NCBI GenBank assembly: GCA_937880545.1 | Contig: CALFKA010000154.1 | Coordinates: forward strand, 1-6,658 | From: an uncultured Clostridia bacterium | GTDB taxonomy: Bacteria > Bacillota > Clostridia > Peptostreptococcales > Acidaminobacteraceae | Reading direction: 5' to 3' | DNA: 6,658 bases | Shown: one piece after another, positions 1-6,383 of the stretch | How positions within the stretch are numbered: position 1 is the stretch's first letter | Layout of the letters: each line of letters opens with the position of its first letter | Notes under the pieces: model-generated | Database searches by the model: none | What the model was told of the DNA's origin: nothing | What the model saw: only the letters and a program-made list of their open reading frames with translations | Position numbers and translations under genes: made by a program

Positions 1-8
1 CAATTCCT

Positions 9-31
9 CCCCCACTTACAGAAGATGGGGG
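9..31. repeat. Imperfect inverted repeat: GC-rich hairpin with one bulged base
   Basis: The arm CCCCCACTT (9-17) pairs with AAG (22-24) plus TGGGGG (26-31), leaving a four-base loop ACAG (18-21) and one unpaired A at 25. That gives nine base pairs with a single bulge on the 3' arm. No run of T follows on either strand, so it does not look like an intrinsic terminator. Stems with a bulged base on the 3' arm are typical of the subterminal hairpins that Y1 transposases of the IS200/IS605 family recognise; that match of shape is an inference. It could also be a leader structure or chance within an upstream-extended helicase reading frame, which is open through this stretch. Confidence 0.5.
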
Positions 32-50
32 TGTCCTTGCCCAATATTTG

Positions 51-2168
51 ATGAACTTAGAAGCACTCAATGAGCAGCAGCGCGAAGCGGTGCTGGCAAA
101 AGGAGGACCTCTTCTGATTCTGGCAGGTGCCGGCTCGGGAAAGACACGTACGCTGACGACCCGTATTGCTCACCTGGTCCTCGAAAGAGATATCCCTCCA
201 TGGCGCATCATGGCCATTACCTTTACAAACAAAGCCGCCCGGGAAATGAGTGAACGACTTGCATCCCTCTTGGGTGAAAGAATCAAGGAACTGTGGATCG
301 GCACATTCCATGCACTCTCTTTGCGTATCCTGCGAAGAGAAGGTCATCGCATTGGGATTGCTTCGTCTATCTTGGTCTATGACTCGGCAGACCAGCTGGT
401 TCTTCTCAAAGACTGTCTGAGTGAACTGGATATGAGTCTTGAAAAGTATCCACCGAAAGCGATCCGTGCCATCTTTTCAGAGGTGAAAAGCAAGCTGATA
501 CGCCTGAGTGACTATACGAAACTTCTTGATGCAGAGTATCACGAACTATTTCTTCTGTATGAGAAAAAGCTCCGTGATTTCTCTGCACTCGATTTTGACA
601 ATATCCTCATCCGACTTGTTGAACTCTTTGAACTCTATGACGATGTGAGAGCTCAGTATGCCGGTCGATTTGAGGAAGTGCTCGTCGATGAGTACCAAGA
701 CACCAATGCCGTCCAGTATCACCTCCTGAGTCTGCTGACGAAAGAAAAGAAAAACCTCGTGGTGGTAGGAGACGCTGATCAAAGTATCTATGGCTGGCGT
801 GGAGCCGATATACGAAATATCTTGGAGTTCCAGTCGGACTTCCCGGATGCTCGAGTGATTCTCCTCGAGAGAAACTACCGCAGTACGTCGACGATTCTAA
901 ACGCTGCCAATGCCGTCATTGAACACAATGTAGATCGTCCGCCGAAAGAGCTTTGGACTGATGAGAAGGACGGAGACAAGATCCAGCTCTTTGAGGGACG
1001 CGATGATACGGCGGAAGCTGAGTATGTCGTGCGCTCCATTGAAGGCGCTCTTCTGAGTGGACAGAGTCTGAGTGATATTGCGATCCTTTACAGGACACAT
1101 TCTCTTTCGCGACGCTTTGAAGAGGCGCTTCGAAAAGCACGCATTGCCTATCAGCTGATCGGTGGACTCAAGTTCTACGACCGCCGAGAGATCAAAGATA
1201 TGCTCGCTTATCTGCGGGTACTGCAAAATCCTGCCGACGAGATTTCTCTTCTGCGCGCGTCAGGAATCCCTAAGAAGGGAATCGGTCCGGGAACTATTGA
1301 TAAATGGCGCTCCTATGCTTATGAGAATGGCCTGACGATGTATGAAGCCATGAAAATAGGGGTGGAAGAGGGCTTTTTTAAAGGCGTGATGGCCGGCACT
1401 CTTACTGCCTTTTATGCGTTGTTTGAAAGTCATCGCAAGCTTCTGGAGACAGAGAGACTTGCCACAGTGCTTCAGAGTCTGTATGAAAAAAGCGGCTATG
1501 AAAGCCTGTTGACGAAGAGTCGGAGTGTAGAGGATCGCACCCGGGTAGAAAATATCGGGGAACTCCTGAGTGACTTGGAAGAATATGAAGACCGTTACGG
1601 TGGATCTCTCGATGAATATCTTCAGAATGTCTCACTGATTTCTGAAGTTGATACCATGAAGGAGGGGCCAAAAGTCACACTGATGACGCTTCACAGTGCG
1701 AAGGGACTCGAGTATGATCGCATCTTCCTCGTCGGCATGGATGAAAACATCTTCCCTTCTTATTTGAGTTTGGAAGAGGACCAATTGGAGGAGGAGAGGC
1801 GACTGTGCTATGTCGGCATCACCCGTGCCAGAAAGCAGTTGCATCTGACCCGCGCTGATTATCGCTTCCGCTTTGGACGGCTGGAGATGATGAAACCTTC
1901 TCGATTTCTCGAGGAAGTACCCTCTGATTGCCTGCACAAAGTGGTGAAGAAAGAAAGCACTTCTGCGGCGCGCTCCATGGCGATTCCACAAGCCAAAATC
2001 GATGCCGGTGACTATACGCCCGGTGAGAAAGTCTTCCATACAGTCTTTGGCTCCGGTACGGTCATCAATTATAATGCGAAAAGCAAAGTAGTACAGGTCG
2101 CATTTCCAAAGGAGGGGGTGAAGAGCCTTCATGCGCAGTTTGCCCCCCTTAGAAAGAGCAAAGCATGA
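51..2168 (+). CDS. pcrA: UvrD/PcrA-type superfamily 1A ATP-dependent DNA helicase
   Basis: A 3'-5' SF1A DNA helicase/translocase that uses ATP to unwind DNA in repair and to clear replication and transcription conflicts; cytoplasmic. Counting from TTG at 48 (706 residues), all motifs are present: Q motif LNEQQREAV (7-15), Walker A AGAGSGKT (26-33), motif Ia ITFTNKAAREM (57-67), GTFHAL (85-90), DEYQDTN (214-220), GDADQSIYGWRGA (241-253), LERNYRST (273-280), TLHSAKGLEYD (547-557) and YVGITRA (588-594). The C-terminal 50 residues have the PcrA-type Tudor-like pattern (PGEKVFHTVFGSGTV, ending FAPL), a region known in Bacillota to contact RNA polymerase. Length is close to typical PcrA (about 720-740). 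The start is uncertain: ATG at 51 is chosen over TTG at 48, but neither has a good Shine-Dalgarno site and the frame is open to the left edge. The stop overlaps the ligA start by four bases. UvrD is the alternative name; family membership is near certain. Confidence 0.95.
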   Translation: MNLEALNEQQREAVLAKGGPLLILAGAGSGKTRTLTTRIAHLVLERDIPPWRIMAITFTNKAAREMSERLASLLGERIKELWIGTFHALSLRILRREGHRIGIASSILVYDSADQLVLLKDCLSELDMSLEKYPPKAIRAIFSEVKSKLIRLSDYTKLLDAEYHELFLLYEKKLRDFSALDFDNILIRLVELFELYDDVRAQYAGRFEEVLVDEYQDTNAVQYHLLSLLTKEKKNLVVVGDADQSIYGWRGADIRNILEFQSDFPDARVILLERNYRSTSTILNAANAVIEHNVDRPPKELWTDEKDGDKIQLFEGRDDTAEAEYVVRSIEGALLSGQSLSDIAILYRTHSLSRRFEEALRKARIAYQLIGGLKFYDRREIKDMLAYLRVLQNPADEISLLRASGIPKKGIGPGTIDKWRSYAYENGLTMYEAMKIGVEEGFFKGVMAGTLTAFYALFESHRKLLETERLATVLQSLYEKSGYESLLTKSRSVEDRTRVENIGELLSDLEEYEDRYGGSLDEYLQNVSLISEVDTMKEGPKVTLMTLHSAKGLEYDRIFLVGMDENIFPSYLSLEEDQLEEERRLCYVGITRARKQLHLTRADYRFRFGRLEMMKPSRFLEEVPSDCLHKVVKKESTSAARSMAIPQAKIDAGDYTPGEKVFHTVFGSGTVINYNAKSKVVQVAFPKEGVKSLHAQFAPLRKSKA

Positions 2169-4141
2169 CAGACAGATATAAGGAATTGTTAGCGCAGATT
2201 CACCATCACAACTATCTCTATCATACGCTGGATGCTCCTGTCATTACGGATAGAGAGTATGATCAGCTGATGGAAGAACTCCTCAATTGGGAGGCGGCTC
2301 ATCCTGATTTGGTTGACCCCAATTCTCCGAGCAAGAAAGTAGGGGGAGAACTCCTTGCTGGGCTCTCTCGCGTGCGCCATACGGTGCCTCTTCAGAGCCT
2401 CGACAATTCCTATTCTCCCGAAGATGTGCGTGCCTTTGATCGGCGCATCCGGGCAGCGGGACTACACCCTTCTTACGTTGTTGAGCGTAAGATCGATGGA
2501 CTGAGTGTGGCACTGACATATCAGGAAGGACGCTTTATTCAGGGGCTTACAAGAGGCGATGGCACAGAAGGAGAAGATGTCACCGCGAACCTGCGCACAG
2601 TTGTTGACCTGCCTCTCATTCTGCCGGAGCCCAGAAATCTGATCGTGCGGGGAGAAGTGTATTTTCCGAAAGAAGACTTCGCCCGCCTCAATGAGCAGCG
2701 GGAGACAGAAGGTCTGGCGACATTTGCCAACCCAAGAAATGCCGCTGCCGGCTCGCTTCGTCAGCTCGACAGCCGACTGACAGCAAAGAGAAGACTTCGT
2801 ATTTTTGTCTTTGAAGTACTTGCTTCGGATATTGTCTATGAGACCCATGTAAAGAAACTTCAGGACCTCCGCTCACTCGGCTTTCCTGTTGCGAGCTACG
2901 AAGTGGCCACTGATATTGATGGGGTTCTTCACGCAATCGAGACCTTCGGAGAAGAGCGCCATTCACTTCCTTATGAGATGGACGGTGCCGTCATCAAAGT
3001 CAGCGAGAGCTCGATTCGCTCAGAGCTCTCGGAGACGAGCAAAGCTCCTCGCTGGGCTGTGGCCTATAAATATGCTCCGGAGCAGGAACAGAGTGAAGTC
3101 CTCGGTGTGCGATGGAGTGTCGGGAGGACCGGTGTCGTGACGCCGACAGCCATTCTCACTCCTGTGGAGCTAGCTGGCTCTGTCGTTGCCCGTGCGAGCC
3201 TTCATAACGAAGAATATATCCGAGAAAAAGATATTCGGGTTCATGATATCGTGTTGGTGGAAAAAGCCGGAGATATCATCCCGCAGGTCGTAAGGGTGCT
3301 TATGGACAGGCGCTCGGCAGAGGCTGAGCCGGTGGAGATCCCAACGCATTGTCCGGCTTGTGAGAGTCATCTCGTGCACCTGGAGGAGGAAGCGGCTATT
3401 CGTTGCGTGAATGCCCAATGCCCTGCCAAATTGCAGCGTTCACTGGAACACTTCGTGTCGAGAGAAGCGATGAATATTGAAGGGTTGGGAGAGAAGAACC
3501 TCGCCTTTCTCATCGAACAAGGCATGATCACAAAAAGCACAGATATCTATCATCTCGAACGATTCGCAGAGAAATTGAAAGCCATGAAAGGCTGGGGAAA
3601 GCGGAGTGTCGACAAACTGCTTGAGCAGATTGAGGGCTCAAAGCAGCGAGATCTCTCGCGTTTCTTAAATGCCTTGGGCATGGAAAACGTGGGACGTGTA
3701 GCGGCAGCCGATCTAGCTCGCCGAATGGGCACGATGGAGAAGCTGCGAGTGGCTACAGAGGAGGAGCTTCTCACCATCGAGGGATTTGGCCCCCGCACGG
3801 TGGACTCGGTCCTGCAATTTCTGCACAATGAAGAAAATGAGCAGCTCTTGGATGAGTTCTCGCGCCTCGGTATACCCAAACCTGCAGAGCAGCCGACAAC
3901 TGTCTCAGATGAACTCTCCGGCAAGACGTTCGTCATCACCGGTACTCTGCCACTTCAAAGACGTGAAGTGAGCGCGTTACTGGAGGCGCACGGTGCCAAG
4001 GTCAGTGGTTCTGTCAGCTCAAAGACCGACTATGTACTGGCTGGCGAGGAAGCCGGCAGTAAACTGACGAGAGCCCACGAACTGGGCGTAACCGTTCTCG
4101 ACTGGCGGGCATTTCAGGAACTCATTGGAGGAGAGATATGA
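2165..4141 (+). CDS. ligA: NAD-dependent DNA ligase LigA
   Basis: Seals 3'-OH/5'-phosphate nicks using NAD+, releasing NMN; essential for joining Okazaki fragments and completing repair. The 658 residues (family usually 660-680) carry the full architecture. Domain Ia for NMN binding shows Y19-H20, D29, Y32 and D33. The adenylation domain has the KxDG nucleophile K109-I-D-G112, with RGE at 162-164. An OB-fold follows at about 315-390. A four-cysteine zinc finger is formed by C396, C399, C414 and C419. Helix-hairpin-helix repeats span about 430-570, and a BRCT domain runs from about 584 to the end (GKTFVITGTL). No key residue is missing. ATG at 2165 overlaps the helicase stop as ATGA and has only a weak purine-rich stretch (AGAAAGAG) upstream, so translation is probably coupled to the helicase. 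The neighbouring helicase supports a replication/repair role. Confidence 0.98.
   Translation: MTDRYKELLAQIHHHNYLYHTLDAPVITDREYDQLMEELLNWEAAHPDLVDPNSPSKKVGGELLAGLSRVRHTVPLQSLDNSYSPEDVRAFDRRIRAAGLHPSYVVERKIDGLSVALTYQEGRFIQGLTRGDGTEGEDVTANLRTVVDLPLILPEPRNLIVRGEVYFPKEDFARLNEQRETEGLATFANPRNAAAGSLRQLDSRLTAKRRLRIFVFEVLASDIVYETHVKKLQDLRSLGFPVASYEVATDIDGVLHAIETFGEERHSLPYEMDGAVIKVSESSIRSELSETSKAPRWAVAYKYAPEQEQSEVLGVRWSVGRTGVVTPTAILTPVELAGSVVARASLHNEEYIREKDIRVHDIVLVEKAGDIIPQVVRVLMDRRSAEAEPVEIPTHCPACESHLVHLEEEAAIRCVNAQCPAKLQRSLEHFVSREAMNIEGLGEKNLAFLIEQGMITKSTDIYHLERFAEKLKAMKGWGKRSVDKLLEQIEGSKQRDLSRFLNALGMENVGRVAAADLARRMGTMEKLRVATEEELLTIEGFGPRTVDSVLQFLHNEENEQLLDEFSRLGIPKPAEQPTTVSDELSGKTFVITGTLPLQRREVSALLEAHGAKVSGSVSSKTDYVLAGEEAGSKLTRAHELGVTVLDWRAFQELIGGEI
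4127..4135 (+). promoter_or_regulatory. Strong Shine-Dalgarno site for the AIR synthase-related gene
   Basis: GGAGGAGAG lies inside the last codons of ligA; the GGAGG core ends six bases before ATG at 4138. It fixes that start and suggests efficient independent initiation in addition to coupling through the ATGA overlap. Confidence 0.75.
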
Positions 4142-5106
4142 AGACGGGAAAGCTCAATTCACATCAGCTACATCACTCAGTCCTTCGATTTCTCAATGAG
4201 GGAAATGAACACACGCAGGCAAAGGTGGGCGAGGACGTCGCCTATTATGAGTGCCGCTCAAAGTATCTTGCCTTTAGCACCGACCCGATTACGGGAGCAA
4301 CAAAAGAGATCGGATCTCTTTCCGTGATCGTCTCCTGTAACGACGTGGCGGCCGGGGGAGCGATTCCCAGAGGGATTCTTATGACCCTTCTTCTGCCTCC
4401 GCAGACAACCATTGAAGAGATTGAAGAGATCGCCACGGATGCGGCTCGTGCAGCAAGAGAGTTGGGGGTGGAGATCCTTGGAGGACATACGGAGATCACG
4501 ACAGCGGTCACGCGTCCGGTGATCAGCAGCACGGTTTTTGGTACCTGTGAAGTGATTCCTCCCGGAGTGAAGTCCGGCGACGCCATTGTTCTGACGAAAA
4601 AGATCGCTATGGAAGCCACCGGGATTCTCATTAGAGAAAAAGAAAAGGAGCTTCGACTTCTAAGCGAAGAAGAAAGGCGGGAGGGGCTCTGCCTTGCCGA
4701 TCAGCTGAGCGTCCTGAAAGAGGCGAAAGTTGCCATCGCATATGGAGTCAACCGCATGCACGATGTGACAGAGGGTGGTCTCCTGGGGGCTCTCAGCGAG
4801 ATGGTATTTGGGCGTGACATCGGTTTTACAGTGGAACTTGATGCCGTAGCGCTTTCTCCTGTGACACAGAAGATTGCTGAGCACTTCGGACTCGATGTCT
4901 ATCAGCTCATCTCTTCTGGAGCTATGATCATCTCTTTAGAGAAAGAGCGAGTCGAAGGACTCCTGGAAGCATTAAATGCCCAGGGAATTGAAGCCAACGA
5001 AATCGGTCAGTTTACACACAAACCAGAGATACAGATCTATAAAAGCGGTGAGAGACAGCACATCGAACTAAAAGAAGTCGATGAGATCTACCGCGTGATG
5101 GGATAA
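4138..5106 (+). CDS. AIR synthase-related protein (PurM/HypE fold), substrate unknown
   Basis: A 322-residue member of the PurM/HypE/ThiL/SelD ATP-binding superfamily, whose members activate a substrate with ATP. Visible family marks are G31-E-D33 near the N terminus, TDP (48-50), the metal/ATP-binding stretch NDVAAGGAIPRG (68-79), the glycine-rich GGHTE (115-119), and HDVTEGGLLGAL (208-219) opening the C-terminal AIRS_C domain. It most resembles HypE in the last motif. However, it lacks the C-terminal PRIC-type cysteine that HypE needs for carbamoyl and cyanide transfer (it ends IYRVMG), and it has no SelD-type N-terminal Cys/Sec-Gly-Lys site. No hyp, sel or pur gene is adjacent. Cysteines are at 39, 67, 137 and 185 only. 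The start overlaps the ligA stop by four bases and has a strong ribosome site; the stop is four bases before rph. The fold is well supported, but the reaction cannot be named from sequence. Confidence 0.9.
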   Translation: MKTGKLNSHQLHHSVLRFLNEGNEHTQAKVGEDVAYYECRSKYLAFSTDPITGATKEIGSLSVIVSCNDVAAGGAIPRGILMTLLLPPQTTIEEIEEIATDAARAARELGVEILGGHTEITTAVTRPVISSTVFGTCEVIPPGVKSGDAIVLTKKIAMEATGILIREKEKELRLLSEEERREGLCLADQLSVLKEAKVAIAYGVNRMHDVTEGGLLGALSEMVFGRDIGFTVELDAVALSPVTQKIAEHFGLDVYQLISSGAMIISLEKERVEGLLEALNAQGIEANEIGQFTHKPEIQIYKSGERQHIELKEVDEIYRVMG

Positions 5107-5110
5107 GTTT

Positions 5111-5821
5111 ATGAGAGAGATAGAATTTGTCTGTGGATTCACACAAAACCCTGAGGGCTCTGTCCTTACTCGCTTCGGTCGTACCGTCGTTCTCTGTACG
5201 GTAAAAGCAGAAGAAGGTGTCCCCAATTTCATTGAAGGAGAGGCCGGATGGCTGACAGCGGAGTATTCCATGCTGCCCGGCTCGACCTATGTAAGAAAAA
5301 AGAGACGCACAGTAGCGGGAGAACTCGATGGCAGGACTATTGAGATCAGCCGTCTGATCGGTAGGTCACTGAGAAGCTGCGTGGATCTTGATAAGCTTGG
5401 CAGACAGACGCTCTACGTGGACTGTGATGTCCTCCAGGCCGACGGAGGGACAAGAACTGCTGCTATTAGTGGAGCGTCGCTAGCACTACGCTTGGCGATC
5501 GATCGGCTCATGGACAATGGCTATCTGGAAGATGACCCCTTCAGCGGCTTTATCGGAGCTGTCAGCGTAGGCCGCGTTGACGGACGCATCGTATGCGATC
5601 TCTCATACGAGCAGGATGTGCGGGCGGATGTGGACTTTAACGTCGTCATGAATCAAGAAGGTCAGTTCATTGAAGTCCAAGGAACTGCTGAAAAAGGGGC
5701 GTTCTCGGAAGAGGAACTGACGCAGATGTTGCAGGCAGCCCGAGAGGGAATAGAAGAGATACTACACAAACAGGAGGACAGCCTTGAAACATATCGTCGT
5801 AGCTACACACAATCCTGGTAA
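5111..5821 (+). CDS. rph: Ribonuclease PH, N-terminally short form
   Basis: A phosphate-dependent 3'-5' exoribonuclease that trims tRNA 3' ends, releasing nucleoside diphosphates; normally a hexameric ring. In the 236 residues the signature CDVLQADGGTRTA (105-117) is intact. R115 of GGTR and R75 of GRTIEISRLIGR correspond to the phosphate-binding arginines. The catalytic acidic segment DVDFNVVM (173-180) and the EVQGTAE stretch (188-194) are present. The N terminus is odd: family members begin with an RxDGRxxDxLRP segment, while this one begins at MREIEFVCGF, roughly ten residues in. TGA at 5096-5098 closes the frame and only four codons without a start separate it from ATG 5111, so no longer form is possible here. 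The MLPRAT arginine is glycine (MLPGST, G57), and the GKGW loop is shortened to EAGW. The ribosome site is weak (GGGAT at 5100-5104). Identity is firm; full activity is less certain. Confidence 0.93.
   Translation: MREIEFVCGFTQNPEGSVLTRFGRTVVLCTVKAEEGVPNFIEGEAGWLTAEYSMLPGSTYVRKKRRTVAGELDGRTIEISRLIGRSLRSCVDLDKLGRQTLYVDCDVLQADGGTRTAAISGASLALRLAIDRLMDNGYLEDDPFSGFIGAVSVGRVDGRIVCDLSYEQDVRADVDFNVVMNQEGQFIEVQGTAEKGAFSEEELTQMLQAAREGIEEILHKQEDSLETYRRSYTQSW
5772..5778 (+). promoter_or_regulatory. Shine-Dalgarno site fixing a TTG start for rdgB
   Basis: AGGAGGA sits within the final codons of rph and ends five bases before TTG at 5784. It decides the rdgB start: the next in-frame ATG (5823) would remove the essential THNPGK nucleotide-binding motif. 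Confidence 0.85.
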
Positions 5822-6383
5822 GATGAAGGAGTTTCGCTATATCCTGCGTCATTGGAATGTCCAGCTGATGAGCCTGGAAGACTTGGGACTTGACGAATTG
5901 GACATTTATGAAAACGGGCAGACCTTTCTAGAAAACGCCCGCATCAAAGTGGATACGCTCAGACAGTTTACCTATGATCCGATCCTCAGTGATGATTCGG
6001 GTCTATGTATCCATGCACTAAACGGTCGTCCCGGCATTCATTCCCCTCGCTTTGGAGGCAGAGCTCCTTTTTCGGTCAAGCGAAAACTTCTCTTGAGGGA
6101 GATGGAAGAGAAAGAGGACCGTTCGGCGCACTTTACCTGTGCGGTAAACCTCCTCGTGGACGATAAATTATATGAAGCCGAGGGCTTTGTTCATGGAGAA
6201 ATCTCCAAGGAAGATATTGGAGAACTGGGCTTTGGCTATGACAGTATTTTCTATTATCCACCCTCCGGTAAGACATTTGGACAGATGGAGATGGAGGAGA
6301 AGCACTCGCTCTCACATCGCTATGAAGCGTTGAAGACACTCGAGGAGATCCTGCGTAGTGAAGATCCTGATTTTCTCGGATAG
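5784..6383 (+). CDS. rdgB: RdgB/HAM1-type XTP/dITP pyrophosphatase (non-canonical purine NTPase)
   Basis: Hydrolyses dITP, ITP and XTP to the monophosphate and pyrophosphate, keeping deaminated purines out of DNA and RNA; a cytoplasmic dimer needing Mg2+. The 199 residues carry THNPGK (8-13), TFLENA (47-52), SDDSGL (69-74) with the likely catalytic aspartate D71, GRPGIHS (81-87), GFGYD (149-153) and EEKHSLSHR (171-179). Two loops depart from the usual form: the SARYxGxxATDxxN segment is SPRFGGRAPFSVK, and the PRGxxGFGYDPIF segment is DIGELGFGYDSIF. TTG at 5784 is the start, given its strong ribosome site and because a later start would lose THNPGK. The first 38 bases overlap the end of rph in another frame, and the last 26 overlap the next gene. 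The neighbouring helicase and ligase fit a genome-maintenance theme. Identity is sure; loop changes could alter substrate preference. Confidence 0.95.
   Translation: MKHIVVATHNPGKMKEFRYILRHWNVQLMSLEDLGLDELDIYENGQTFLENARIKVDTLRQFTYDPILSDDSGLCIHALNGRPGIHSPRFGGRAPFSVKRKLLLREMEEKEDRSAHFTCAVNLLVDDKLYEAEGFVHGEISKEDIGELGFGYDSIFYYPPSGKTFGQMEMEEKHSLSHRYEALKTLEEILRSEDPDFLG
6342..6347 (+). promoter_or_regulatory. Shine-Dalgarno site for the GTG-initiated phosphoesterase gene
   Basis: GAGGAG within rdgB ends ten bases before GTG at 6358. The phosphoesterase frame is closed upstream by TGA at 6331-6333, and no other ATG, GTG or TTG start lies between, so this site supports GTG 6358 as the start. Confidence 0.7.

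Noticed and set aside
1632..2132. A 166-codon open frame on the minus strand within the helicase gene
   Set aside because: It lies fully opposite a helicase region with conserved motifs V and VI and the C-terminal domain, its translation shows no recognisable motif, and there is no sign of an independent gene.
2111..2148. G-run (2114-2118) and C-run (2143-2148) that could pair just before ligA, enclosing a small TGAAG/CTTCA stem
   Set aside because: The bases encode the conserved Tudor-like tail of the helicase, the outer stem is only about five pairs, and no T tract follows, so neither a terminator nor a regulatory fold can be supported.
2889..3140. An 83-codon plus-strand open frame inside ligA
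   Set aside because: It is an out-of-frame shadow of the intact ligase adenylation/OB region, with arginine- and serine-rich low-complexity composition and no ribosome site considered convincing.
4138..5106. Naming the AIR synthase-related gene hypE or selD
   Set aside because: The C-terminal PRIC-type cysteine of HypE and the N-terminal Cys/Sec site of SelD are both absent, and no partner genes are nearby.
5091..5114. CGT GAT GGG in another frame reads R-D-G just before rph, hinting at a frameshifted RxDGR motif
   Set aside because: The spacing to the REIEF start is about three to four codons rather than the six to seven expected, the residue between R and D and the final R are missing, and the frame ends at TGA 5112; a single indel would not restore the motif.
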